Source: Kiloniella spongiae (GTDB lineage: Bacteria > Pseudomonadota > Alphaproteobacteria > Kiloniellales > Kiloniellaceae). From it: a DNA stretch of 64,000 nt. The translations under genes were made by a program, and so were the position numbers. Below, in pieces: positions 1 through 8,954 of the stretch (the stretch's first letter is position 1; every line of letters starts with the position of its first letter). The notes under the pieces are model-generated. The model saw only the letters and a list, made by a program, of their open reading frames with translations, ran no database searches and had not been told where the DNA came from. The stretch spans positions 124,001 through 188,000 of the forward strand of contig NZ_LAQL01000009.1 of NCBI RefSeq assembly GCF_001026905.1, written 5' to 3'.

Positions 1-410
1 AAGATCGGATGATCCATATCTGCATCGCTAAAACCATAAGCTTTTGGATCAAGTTCGGGGTGTGGATTAATCGGTTTCAACCCAAGAGGATCAAGATTTG
101 CTTCGAGATGACCACGAACCCGGTAAGCCCGTATCAACATCAAAGCACGAATTGAATCAAGGATTGCGCGCCGATTTTCTTCATCGCTCAACGGCACGCC
201 ACTCGCTTGTGCCGGAGCTACCGGGACGGTGCTAACACCGTGAATCCCCGCAAGCAAATCTTTGGCATCTTCTTCCAAATTAGAGAAGAAAGACTGCCAC
301 CCTGCATCAACTGAATCAGGGCGGCTTATGAACTGGGCATAGAGATCAGCCAGTTCGCCTGCTTTCGGGCCAAAATAGCGGGCCTCATGCCCAACATTAG
401 TGTTCGCCAT
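1..410 (-). CDS. sucA: 2-oxoglutarate dehydrogenase E1 component, N-terminal part (cut by window edge)
   Basis: About 136 N-terminal codons are present and the gene runs off the left edge. The translation starts MANTNVGHEARYFGPKAG and continues with the LADLYAQF...SVDAGWQSFF segment typical of the E1 N-terminal domain, which docks E1 to the E2 core. Further on lie the RAYRVRGHLEANLDPLG and FSDADMDHPI segments. The enzyme is the thiamine-diphosphate-dependent decarboxylase of the 2-oxoglutarate dehydrogenase complex in the TCA cycle. It follows sucD on the same strand after 57 nt, the usual alphaproteobacterial sucCD-sucAB order. The catalytic domain is outside the window. Confidence 0.95.
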   Translation of the reverse strand, partial: MANTNVGHEARYFGPKAGELADLYAQFISRPDSVDAGWQSFFSNLEEDAKDLLAGIHGVSTVPVAPAQASGVPLSDEENRRAILDSIRALMLIRAYRVRGHLEANLDPLGLKPINPHPELDPKAYGFSDADMDHPI

Positions 411-421
411 CTATAACCTGT

Positions 422-449
422 AGCCGAACTGGAGGGTACCAGTTCGGCT
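422..449 (-). other. Intercistronic stem-loop between sucD and sucA
   Basis: AGCCGAACTGG (422-432) and CCAGTTCGGCT (439-449) form a perfect 11-bp stem with a 6-nt loop. No U tract follows on the minus strand, so it is not a standard terminator. It lies just upstream of the sucA start and may act in mRNA processing or in setting sucCD versus sucAB levels (inference). Confidence 0.6.
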
Positions 450-467
450 CCCTCCAATATTAGGTTG

Positions 468-1343
468 TTATCCTTGCATCGCTTTCAGCATAGTGCTGCC
501 TAGGCTAGCAGGAGAATCTGCAACATGGAAGCCAGCTGACTTCATGGCTTCAATCTTGTCGTCTGCACCACCTTTACCACCAGCGATAATTGCACCGGCA
601 TGGCCCATACGACGGCCAGGAGGTGCCGTAACACCCGCGATAAAGCCAGCAATTGGCTTTTTCACTTTAGAGGCAGCAAAAAATTCTGCTGCTTCTTCTT
701 CAGCACTACCACCAATCTCACCGATCATGATAATGCCCTGCGTTTCATCATCTTCCAGGAAGAGTTCCAGGCAATCGATAAAGTTTGTACCGTTGACAGG
801 ATCACCACCGATACCAATACAGGTTGACTGACCAAGGTTCGCAGCCGTTGTTTGTGCCACAGCCTCGTAGGTCAAGGTACCGGAACGGGAAACAATACCA
901 ATTTTACCACGCTGATGGATATGTCCCGGCATGATACCGATCTTACATTCATCCGGCGTAATAATACCTGGGCAGTTTGGACCGATCAGGCGAGATCCTG
1001 ATCCTTCCAGAGCACGTTTTACACGCACCATATCAAGAACCGGAATACCTTCTGTGATACAAACGATCAATTCAACGCCCGCATCAACGGCTTCCAAAAT
1101 AGCGTCGCCAGCAAAGGGTGGTGGTACATAAATAACAGATGCATTTGCTTCTGTCGTATGAACGGCCTCTGCAACCGTGTTGAAAACAGGCAGATCCAGA
1201 TGGCTTGTGCCACCTTTACCCGGCGTAACACCACCAACCATCTTTGTGCCGTAAGCTACTGCTTGCTCAGAGTGGAAGGTTCCCTGTGCACCTGTGAAGC
1301 CCTGACAGATCACACGAGTATTCTTATTAACTAGTACCGACAT
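468..1343 (-). CDS. sucD: Succinyl-CoA synthetase alpha subunit (ADP-forming)
   Basis: This 291-aa protein has the normal length for SucD. The N-terminal CoA-binding Rossmann domain begins near [15 protein letters not shown]. The ligase domain contains [14 protein letters not shown], and the active-site histidine sits in GHAGAI near residue 248, which is phosphorylated during catalysis. With SucC it converts succinyl-CoA to succinate with nucleotide triphosphate formation in the TCA cycle. One base separates its start from the sucC stop, so the two are surely co-transcribed and probably translationally coupled. Confidence 0.97.
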   Translation of the reverse strand: MSVLVNKNTRVICQGFTGAQGTFHSEQAVAYGTKMVGGVTPGKGGTSHLDLPVFNTVAEAVHTTEANASVIYVPPPFAGDAILEAVDAGVELIVCITEGIPVLDMVRVKRALEGSGSRLIGPNCPGIITPDECKIGIMPGHIHQRGKIGIVSRSGTLTYEAVAQTTAANLGQSTCIGIGGDPVNGTNFIDCLELFLEDDETQGIIMIGEIGGSAEEEAAEFFAASKVKKPIAGFIAGVTAPPGRRMGHAGAIIAGGKGGADDKIEAMKSAGFHVADSPASLGSTMLKAMQG

Positions 1344-1344
1344 T

Positions 1345-2541
1345 TTACGCGGCCTCCTTCACGGCTTTGACCACTTTTTCAGCAGCATCAGCCAGGTCAT
1401 CACCAGAAATAATCGGGAGACCGGATTCCGCCATAATTTTCTTACCAAGATCAACGTTTGTACCTTCGAGGCGAACAACCAATGGAACGCTGAGAGATAC
1501 TTCACGGGCTGCTGCAACAACGCCCTCGGCAATCACATCACATCTCATGATACCACCAAAGATGTTAACCAGAATGCCCTTAACGTTAGGATCAGATAGA
1601 ATGATCTTGAAAGCGACGGTCACACGCTCTTTCGTTGCGCCACCACCAACATCAAGAAAGTTAGCAGGTTCGCTACCGTAAAGCTTGATGATATCCATCG
1701 TCGCCATCGCAAGACCAGCACCGTTCACCATGCACCCGATTTCACCATCCAGTGAAATGTAGTTCAATTCATGACGAGCCGCTTCAAGTTCTTTCGCGTC
1801 TTCTTCGTCTTCATCACGCATGCCTGCAACGTCTTTGTGACGGAAAAGTGCGTTATCGTCGAAGTTCATTTTCGCATCGAGTGCAATGATGTCGCCTGCA
1901 CCGGTAACAACCAATGGGTTGATCTCAACAATGCTGGCATCGAGATCCATAAAGGCTTTGTACATTGTCGCCATGAACTTCACAGCCGCGCCGACCTGTT
2001 TACCTTCAAGGCCAAGTCCAAAAGCTAAGTTACGTCCATGGTAAGGCATAAAACCTTCCACAGGATCAATCGCAACTTTAAGGATTTTTTCAGGTGTGGC
2101 TTCGGCCACTTCCTCGATTTCCATCCCACCTTCGGTAGATGCCATAATCGTCACGCGGCTGGTCGCGCGGTCAATCAGCATACCGAGATAGAGTTCACGT
2201 TTAATGTCACAACCTTCTTCGATATAAAGGCGTTTCACTTCTTTACCGACAGCGCCAGTCTGCTTTGTCACGAGGGTATGACCGAGCATCTTGCGCGCGT
2301 TTTCTTTCACATCATCAAGCGTCTTGCAGAGACGAACTCCACCGTCGCCATCAGGGTCGTCGGTGAAACGGCCTGCTCCACGTCCACCTGCGTGGATTTG
2401 GGATTTTACAACCCAGATTGGGCCGCCCAGTTCGCGGGCTGCATTTTCTGCCTCTTCCGGTGTAAAAGCAACTGATCCACGGGGAACAGCTACACCGTAT
2501 TTTCTCAGCAGCTCTTTAGCTTGATATTCATGAATGTTCAT
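1345..2541 (-). CDS. sucC: Succinyl-CoA synthetase beta subunit
   Basis: This 398-aa protein starts at ATG 2541 ([12 protein letters not shown]), the standard SucC N-terminus. The frame stays open upstream for 27 codons but nothing there resembles the family. The first 230 or so residues form the ATP-grasp nucleotide-binding domain ([25 protein letters not shown]). The C-terminal ligase domain contains [14 protein letters not shown] and [11 protein letters not shown]. It binds nucleotide and succinate and partners SucD. It is the first gene of the sucCD(AB) unit downstream of mdh. Confidence 0.97.
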   Translation of the reverse strand: MNIHEYQAKELLRKYGVAVPRGSVAFTPEEAENAARELGGPIWVVKSQIHAGGRGAGRFTDDPDGDGGVRLCKTLDDVKENARKMLGHTLVTKQTGAVGKEVKRLYIEEGCDIKRELYLGMLIDRATSRVTIMASTEGGMEIEEVAEATPEKILKVAIDPVEGFMPYHGRNLAFGLGLEGKQVGAAVKFMATMYKAFMDLDASIVEINPLVVTGAGDIIALDAKMNFDDNALFRHKDVAGMRDEDEEDAKELEAARHELNYISLDGEIGCMVNGAGLAMATMDIIKLYGSEPANFLDVGGGATKERVTVAFKIILSDPNVKGILVNIFGGIMRCDVIAEGVVAAAREVSLSVPLVVRLEGTNVDLGKKIMAESGLPIISGDDLADAAEKVVKAVKEAA

Positions 2542-2749
2542 GGGACGCCACAAAGCCTCAATTGGTTTTATTTTTTCAATATGGTTAACGAGTCCGAAAA
2601 CCCTAGCACCAGCAATATACACTTAATTTGTTAAGAGCATAACGACAGATACTTAGCGATAGATTAACACCCCGGACCCAGAGCGCAACCGCACCGCAAC
2701 AATTTTTGTCGGAAAATTGGTATAAAATGACGCGGATTGTCGGAAACCA

Positions 2750-2787
2750 GAAGGGGCGTTGCGACCTCTGGTCAACAACGCCCCTTC
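2750..2787 (-). terminator. Stem-loop downstream of mdh
   Basis: GAAGGGGCGTTG (2750-2761) and CAACGCCCCTTC (2776-2787) pair perfectly over 12 bp around a 14-nt loop, 49 nt after the mdh stop. The minus-strand sequence after the stem is only weakly U-rich (CTGGTTTCC), so this may be a weak terminator or an mRNA-stabilising hairpin between mdh and sucC. Confidence 0.5.
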
Positions 2788-2835
2788 ATATTCTCAATCG
2801 CAAGAGGGTTTAATTGTGCAATGCACAGTATCCTA

Positions 2836-3942
<1,107 letters not shown>

Positions 3943-4006
3943 TCATCTTCAAATTTTGGTGATCTTTATCAAAAGGGTCAATCCAATCACTCTTTGCTGA
4001 TCAGAA

Positions 4007-4330
4007 CTATTCAGCACAGTTTACGCAGGTTGTTGCATAAGGAAGAGCAAGCAAGCGGCCTTCCGGAATAACTTCGCTGCAATCAGAACAAATACCATAG
4101 GTATCATTTTTTATCCGCGTCAACGCAGCTCGAATCTGATTAATTTCGTCCAACCCCGCCTCTTCAAGCCCTTCCAGAACCTGATCACCTTCGCTTTCTG
4201 TCGCGTTCTCGCCCCAGTCCTGACTATGAGGTTCCCGAAGATCATGTTCTATTTGGTCCACCCGAACACCAAGTTCTTCCATTCGAGCTTTTAGACTGGC
4301 TTTAACTTTATTCAGATCAGGCATTTGCAC
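4007..4330 (-). CDS. TraR/DksA-family C4 zinc-finger protein
   Basis: This 107-aa protein has a predicted coiled-coil first half (KASLKARMEELGVRVDQIEH) and a C-terminal four-cysteine zinc finger (C81, C84, C102, C105; GICSDC and TCVNC). This is the layout of short DksA-like proteins, which bind the RNA polymerase secondary channel. It is shorter than E. coli DksA (151 aa), and the coiled-coil tip is replaced by an acidic stretch (ENATESEGDQVLEGLEEAG), so ppGpp-linked DksA function should not be assumed. It lies between zapE and mdh on the same strand with its own spacing. Confidence 0.85.
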   Translation of the reverse strand: MQMPDLNKVKASLKARMEELGVRVDQIEHDLREPHSQDWGENATESEGDQVLEGLEEAGLDEINQIRAALTRIKNDTYGICSDCSEVIPEGRLLALPYATTCVNCAE

Positions 4331-4543
4331 AGACTCCCTTCTGATAGTTCTATTGATTTTGATAGCACTATTGGGATTATGTCACTTGCGTCCAACGTGT
4401 CATTGACTCAAGTCAGCACTATAAAGGATCACAAGTTCATAGCTCATCAGAGCTCACTCTCATTACTTACCAGTTTAAAGCTTTTTGCTATTTAAAGGAA
4501 GCATTACCTAGAAGAGCATGTTCACTCCCAATGAGAAGGCCTA

Positions 4544-5665
4544 TTAAACATCGACATGAGGCTGGATAATATATTCCTGCGATCTCATTTCTTGAAGCCG
4601 ACTGACAGTACGTTCAAATTCGAAAGCCCCATCGCCACTGGGATAAAGCTCTTCTGGTTCAGCCGTCGCAGCAGCAACCAGATTACACCGATGTTCATAC
4701 AATGCATCAATCAAGGACATGAAGCGGCGCGCTTTATCCCTATTCTCTGATCCCATGACAGGGATATCCGACATAATCAGCGTATGATATCTCTTGGCGA
4801 TCGTTAAATAATCCCCAGGACCAAGAGCAGTCGCGCAAAGCTCATTAAAGCTCACAAAAGCAACCTTGCGAGCTGTCTTGGCTATTGCAAGCTTACGCCC
4901 CTTAATATGCAGGATGTCTTCCTCAGCTTGTGCGCCCTCTGTCAATTGAGCAAAAGCGCCCTCTAAGGCCTGATTGGCTTCATCGCTCAACGGGCTGTGA
5001 TAAACGGGAAGGTTTTTCATTCGCTCCAGCCGATAATCAATTCCGGAATCAAGCTGAAGCACGTCCAATCGTTCTTTCAAAAGATCGATGAAAGGTAAAA
5101 AGCTATCGCGCTGGAGTCCATTTTCATACAGACGATCCGGTGGCCAGTTTGACGTTGCAACAACAACAACACCCTTTTCGAACAAGGCTTCAAACAGGCG
5201 GGCTAAAATCATGGCATCAGCAATATTCACCACATGGAACTCATCAAAACAGAGTAGCAAAGCCTCTTCTGCCAACTCAGCAGCAACATCCGGCAAGGGA
5301 TCAGCCCGTGTGCCTTTATGCTTTTCTCTCCATTTGTGCAGCCGCTCTTGGACTTCTTGCATAAAGGCGTGAAAATGTACGCGTCGCTTCGGCTCTGTTG
5401 GAGCGACGGAGAAAAACATATCCATAATTGTGGATTTTCCCGTACCAACCCCACCAAAAAGATATAGTCCTTGCGGCGGCGTCACCTTCCGCCGACCCAG
5501 GCCAAGGCGTTCTTTCCATCCACCCATTCCGGTGGACGGTTGATAATTTTTCAACGCGTGATACAGGCTTTGCAACTTTTCAGCGGCAAGTTCCTGTGTT
5601 TGATCAGGGCGAAGTTCACCCGCATTCCGCATATCTCGATAGAGAAAGAGTGGACCTTCACTCAT
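4544..5665 (-). CDS. zapE: Cell division protein ZapE / AFG1-like ATPase
   Basis: This 373-aa protein has Walker A GGVGTGKS at residues 71-78 and Walker B LLCFDEFHV with D141-E142. These are followed by sensor-like VVATSNWPPDRLYENGLQRDSFLPF, characteristic of the AFG1/ZapE P-loop family. In E. coli ZapE associates with FtsZ; the mitochondrial homologue AFG1/LACE1 acts in respiratory-chain protein quality control. Its position upstream of mdh-sucCD is common in alphaproteobacteria and fits a link to respiration (inference). No Shine-Dalgarno is evident before the ATG at 5665. Confidence 0.9.
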   Translation of the reverse strand: MSEGPLFLYRDMRNAGELRPDQTQELAAEKLQSLYHALKNYQPSTGMGGWKERLGLGRRKVTPPQGLYLFGGVGTGKSTIMDMFFSVAPTEPKRRVHFHAFMQEVQERLHKWREKHKGTRADPLPDVAAELAEEALLLCFDEFHVVNIADAMILARLFEALFEKGVVVVATSNWPPDRLYENGLQRDSFLPFIDLLKERLDVLQLDSGIDYRLERMKNLPVYHSPLSDEANQALEGAFAQLTEGAQAEEDILHIKGRKLAIAKTARKVAFVSFNELCATALGPGDYLTIAKRYHTLIMSDIPVMGSENRDKARRFMSLIDALYEHRCNLVAAATAEPEELYPSGDGAFEFERTVSRLQEMRSQEYIIQPHVDV

Positions 5666-5723
5666 AAAAAGGAGATTCCCAAGCTTATATAAATCAATAA
5701 ATTAAAATATTTAACACCCACAT

Positions 5724-6470
5724 TTAACGACCCCCGGAACAATCAAGAATTGCCCCGTTGCAGTAAGACGCCTGATCAGAACAAAGCCAAAGAACAGCAT
5801 TGGCAATTTCCTGTGTTGTCCCTGCACGTTTTATAGGAATAACAGGAGCAATTCTATCAACCCGTCCCGGTTCTCCGCCTGACGCATGAATCTCAGTATC
5901 AATAATACCCGGAGATACAGCATTAACTCGAATACCTTCGCCGCCAACCTCCTTTGCCAAACCAATCGTCATAGCATCAACGGCTGCCTTCGAAGCAGCA
6001 TACCAAACATATTCCCCCGGCGACCCCAGACGGGCCGCGATGGATGAAACCGTCACAATTGATCCGCCACTTCCACCATGTTTTGAAGACATCAACTTTA
6101 CCGCTTCTTGTGAACAATAAAGTGTTCCCATCGTATTAATGCCAATTACGCTATTCATAGTTTCAGCATCAACTTCATCAAAACGACAAATTTTACCCGT
6201 TATGCCAGCGTTATTAATCAGGACAGAAGGAACACCTAGCTTGGATTTCACTTCCTCAAAAAGTGCCTTAACTTGCACCGAGTCAGAAATATCAGCCTTT
6301 ATTGCCAACGCAGTTCCACCTTGCTCATTTATATCACGCGCCAGATTATCAGCTTCATCAGCGCGGGCATGATAGTTAATTGCCACAGCATAGCCTGTAA
6401 CAGCAGCCATTCTTGATATGGCAGCACCAATTCCCCTGCTCCCACCTGTAACGACCATCACCTTGTTCAT
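5724..6470 (-). CDS. SDR-family NAD(P)-dependent oxidoreductase (YgfF-like)
   Basis: The start is ATG 6470 (MNKVMVVTGGSRGIG), directly preceded by a strong AGGAGG at 6475-6480; this gives 248 aa. A 14-codon upstream extension was rejected. Classical short-chain dehydrogenase features are present: TGGSRGIG cofactor loop (8-15), NNAG (86-89), catalytic S142/S143, and Y157-x3-K161. The C-terminus ends AILDCSGGR. Overall similarity is to the YgfF/glucose-1-dehydrogenase-like branch, and R34/R36-type residues after the second strand (NYHARADEA) hint at NADPH use. The substrate cannot be told. Confidence 0.88.
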   Translation of the reverse strand: MNKVMVVTGGSRGIGAAISRMAAVTGYAVAINYHARADEADNLARDINEQGGTALAIKADISDSVQVKALFEEVKSKLGVPSVLINNAGITGKICRFDEVDAETMNSVIGINTMGTLYCSQEAVKLMSSKHGGSGGSIVTVSSIAARLGSPGEYVWYAASKAAVDAMTIGLAKEVGGEGIRVNAVSPGIIDTEIHASGGEPGRVDRIAPVIPIKRAGTTQEIANAVLWLCSDQASYCNGAILDCSGGR

Positions 6471-6639
6471 AAAACCTCCTGTCTTGCGCTTAATACTGCA
6501 ATGCGAGATCATAAAAACCTGAAATGATTATTATTTCAACTCCCTGAGTAATAACGAGATAATAAAAAGAGCAACAATTGAATAATTTACACAACCACTT
6601 TCACCAATCTAAGTCCGGTTAAATTACAGGAGACGAACA

Positions 6640-6846
6640 ATGAATGAAGATGCCCTGAACATGAGTATTCGTAAGTTTCTCAAAAAAGTTGGCATTACAT
6701 CACAACGCGAAATCGAGGCTGCCATTCGGGAAAGTATAGAAAGTGATAAGCTGAAAGATAAATCATCCTTTATCATTTCGGTCCAACTACAGGCGCCAGA
6801 ACTAGGGCTTGATCAAAAAATTGACGGAAAAATAGAGCTGGAATAA
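6640..6846 (+). CDS. Small conserved protein, DUF6494-like
   Basis: This 68-aa protein starts MNEDALNMSIRKFLKKVG, preceded by a good Shine-Dalgarno (AGGAGACG, 6629-6636). The first half is helical and basic and the second half is probably beta (FIISVQLQAPELG). I recall near-identical N-termini in a family annotated DUF6494 in proteobacteria; this is memory, not a search. Its role is unknown. It stands alone between the divergent SDR gene and the EF-hand gene, with a T-run after the stop at 6846 but no clear hairpin. Confidence 0.8.
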   Translation: MNEDALNMSIRKFLKKVGITSQREIEAAIRESIESDKLKDKSSFIISVQLQAPELGLDQKIDGKIELE

Positions 6847-6924
6847 TTTTTTTTCACAACAAGCGACGGTTTTTATTCTCCCCAGCGTTGAAAGGACATG
6901 AAACGATCATTGCTGGAGAAAATC

Positions 6925-7338
6925 ATGATCAGTAAAAAAACATTTATTGTCGCAAGTTCAATCGCTTTTCTAACTGCCGGGGCAGCCTTTGCTGCAGGTG
7001 GGGGTAAATGGAAAAACCATTTTGAAGAAGCTGATACAAATGGCGATGGACAAATTACGCAACAAGAAATTGCTAATGCTCAAGCAACCAAGTTCAGCCA
7101 AACGGACCTTAACAATGATGGCACCATCAGTCTGACAGAAATGCAGGAAGCTATTACAAAACACATTACCGAAAGAACAAAAAGAAAATTTGGTAAACTA
7201 GATACAGATAATTCTGGCGGCATCACAGCTGAAGAATTCAACAGCAAAATAAACAAGATGATAAAGCATCTTGATGACAATAACGATGGCATTATCACTC
7301 GGGATGAAATGCCTAAAAATAAATGGCACAGAGGATAG
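6925..7338 (+). CDS. Exported EF-hand calcium-binding protein with four loops
   Basis: The ATG at 6925 is preferred because it is preceded by GGAGA and opens a clean signal peptide (MISKKTFIVASSIAFLTAG, cleavage near AFA-AG at residue 23). An ATG at 6898 would add nine residues. The mature part has four EF-hand loops: D37-E48 (DTNGDGQITQQE), D61-E72, D93-E104 and D117-E128, all with acidic position 1 and Glu at position 12. It should bind Ca2+ in the periplasm. It directly precedes an ECF sigma factor, anti-sigma candidate and metal-sensor-like gene on the same strand, suggesting one functional module. Confidence 0.9.
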   Translation: MISKKTFIVASSIAFLTAGAAFAAGGGKWKNHFEEADTNGDGQITQQEIANAQATKFSQTDLNNDGTISLTEMQEAITKHITERTKRKFGKLDTDNSGGITAEEFNSKINKMIKHLDDNNDGIITRDEMPKNKWHRG

Positions 7339-7392
7339 TTGGATAATTGATCTATCATCGCGTGACTGAGTTGTAGAGAAAACGGGCCATCA

Positions 7393-7983
7393 ATGACAAC
7401 GCCTCAAACCCCACTAGAGGATGCGATTTTAATGGCCCAAGTTGCACAGGGAGACGATAATGCATGCCGTCTTCTTGTGCAACGCCATCTCAATCAGCTT
7501 GTCGGGCTGGCCATGAGAATGACCGGAAACCGATCTGAAGCAGAAGACATTGCCCAGGAATCTTTTGTCAGACTCTGGAAACAAAGTCACGATTGGCAAG
7601 CAAAAGCGAAAATATCAACATGGCTTTACAGAGTAGCTCACAACCTTGCCATTGATGCCATCCGCCAGAAAGAGCGACAAAAGGTATCTGTAAATGACCA
7701 AACAGAGATAAGCGAAAATACCACAAGCACACAAAGAAACCAGGACCATATGTTACATCAACAAGACATAACACGACAGGTTGAAGCGGCCATATCTCAT
7801 TTACCGGAACGACAAAGGGCCGCCATTACCCTTGTCCATCACAGAGATATGTCAAATAAAGAAGCTGCTCACGTTATGGACATATCTGTTGATGCGCTTG
7901 AATCTCTGTTAGCACGAGGCAGAAGAAGTCTCAAAAAGGCCCTTGTAGAAAGCCGTGCCGATTTATTGGGAGCAACATCGTGA
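7393..7983 (+). CDS. ECF-type RNA polymerase sigma factor
   Basis: This 196-aa protein has only the two conserved sigma regions. Region 2 spans roughly residues 27-65 (MRMTGNRSEAEDIAQESFVR, TWLYRVAHNLAIDAIRQ). Region 4 spans about 135-187 (LPERQRAAITLVHHRDMS, ALESLLARGRRSLKKAL). The two are joined by a polar linker rich in Asn, Gln and Thr. It directs RNA polymerase to a stress or metal regulon. The stop overlaps the next start (TGATG, 7981-7985), which ties it to the following membrane protein as sigma/anti-sigma pair. Confidence 0.93.
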   Translation: MTTPQTPLEDAILMAQVAQGDDNACRLLVQRHLNQLVGLAMRMTGNRSEAEDIAQESFVRLWKQSHDWQAKAKISTWLYRVAHNLAIDAIRQKERQKVSVNDQTEISENTTSTQRNQDHMLHQQDITRQVEAAISHLPERQRAAITLVHHRDMSNKEAAHVMDISVDALESLLARGRRSLKKALVESRADLLGATS

Positions 7984-8480
7984 TGCCACACTCAAACCTC
8001 TCAAGCGAAGATCGAGATAAATTCACCTTTCTTTTGGATTGTTATGGCGCCTATACCCACCATTGGCCGGAAGAAAACCGCGACTGGGCCTTGAATCTTA
8101 TTGAACAATATCCCGAAGTCAAAATCGTACGAGAGCAAGCATTGGAACTAGATCAACTTCTTGATCAAAGTTCAGCAGAACCGGATTCAGCACACTTGAT
8201 GAATTCAATTCTGTCTCAAGCTCCCCAGAAAAAATCACAAGAAGAGAAAACGCGACAAAAGGAACTCAGGCAAGGTCTGTTAAGTCAGCTATGGCCCTAT
8301 GAAGGTGTATGGCGTCCATTGTCCGCGTTAACCACGGCCGGTATATTCGGTATTTTACTCGGCACGACCTCACCAGATCTTCTTTATCAACAAGAGATAA
8401 CAGAAGTGGAAAGCGCTTACCTGGAATTTTCGCTTGGCGACAGCTTTTCAAACAGTTTTCCAGAAGGAGAAATCGACTAA
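7983..8480 (+). CDS. Probable membrane-anchored anti-sigma factor
   Basis: This 165-aa protein starts at ATG 7983 within the TGATG overlap with the sigma gene; a GTG one codon earlier is also possible. Residues 1-100 are polar and cytoplasmic in character. One hydrophobic segment (about 114-130, SALTTAGIFGILLGTTS) is followed by a short acidic tail. That layout, and its place straight after an ECF sigma gene, is what identifies it. No zinc-binding HxxxCxxC motif is present, so it is not a ZAS-type anti-sigma factor. The stop overlaps the next start (TAATG at 8478-8482). Confidence 0.75.
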   Translation: MPHSNLSSEDRDKFTFLLDCYGAYTHHWPEENRDWALNLIEQYPEVKIVREQALELDQLLDQSSAEPDSAHLMNSILSQAPQKKSQEEKTRQKELRQGLLSQLWPYEGVWRPLSALTTAGIFGILLGTTSPDLLYQQEITEVESAYLEFSLGDSFSNSFPEGEID

Positions 8481-8944
8481 TGCCTGTTCCTTCTAAAAAG
8501 GTTCTTACCATTCTTTTCACTATTTCTTTAGCCGTAAACATCTTTATGGGTGGCCTTATCGGCTCACACATGTGGCACGCTCGTACTTATGGTCCCGGAT
8601 TGGCACATAGCAAGCCCCATGACCAAAGAAAACAATGGCGAGAACTCTCCTCAGAACAGCGTGATCTTTTCAAGAAAATTTGGCGTGAGAATAAAGATGA
8701 TATCAAATCCTCGTTCAAAGAGCTTCGCACTTCGCATAAAAAATTAAAAAACAACCTGAAGGGCAAAACAGAACGTGTCGAGTTCGAGGCAGCTTTTCAA
8801 TTATTCATTACTGAGCAATCTGATATTCATACACAAACAATGGAAAAGTTACTTGATATTGCGATGACTTTACCGCCGGAAGATCGCAGCACGTTTCTTT
8901 CCCTATGGGGCACACGAGGACGTAATCAACATGGTAAGCCTTAG
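8480..8944 (+). CDS. Periplasmic metal-sensor-like protein (Spy/CpxP/CnrX type, heavy-metal resistance family)
   Basis: The start is ATG 8480, overlapping the previous stop, which gives 154 aa. A longer open frame reaching back to 8309 runs inside the anti-sigma gene and was rejected. An N-terminal membrane anchor (about residues 8-29, VLTILFTISLAVNIFMGG) precedes a charged all-helical domain (LSSEQRDLFKKIWRENKDDI, FKELRTSHKKLKNNLKG). That is the pattern of the Metal_resist/Spy fold. In the CnrYXH system a similar protein senses metal in the periplasm and releases the ECF factor. By analogy this is the sensor of the module; the ligand is unknown. Confidence 0.75.
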   Translation: MPVPSKKVLTILFTISLAVNIFMGGLIGSHMWHARTYGPGLAHSKPHDQRKQWRELSSEQRDLFKKIWRENKDDIKSSFKELRTSHKKLKNNLKGKTERVEFEAAFQLFITEQSDIHTQTMEKLLDIAMTLPPEDRSTFLSLWGTRGRNQHGKP

Positions 8945-8954
8945 CATTTCTAGG

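Noticed and set aside
2038-2475. 145-codon plus-strand frame inside sucC
   Set aside because: It is a reverse-strand shadow of a highly conserved gene with no start signal of its own.
8309-8480. N-terminal extension of the Spy-like sensor gene
   Set aside because: This stretch is the anti-sigma gene read in another frame; ATG 8480 with the TAATG overlap and a clean membrane anchor is better.
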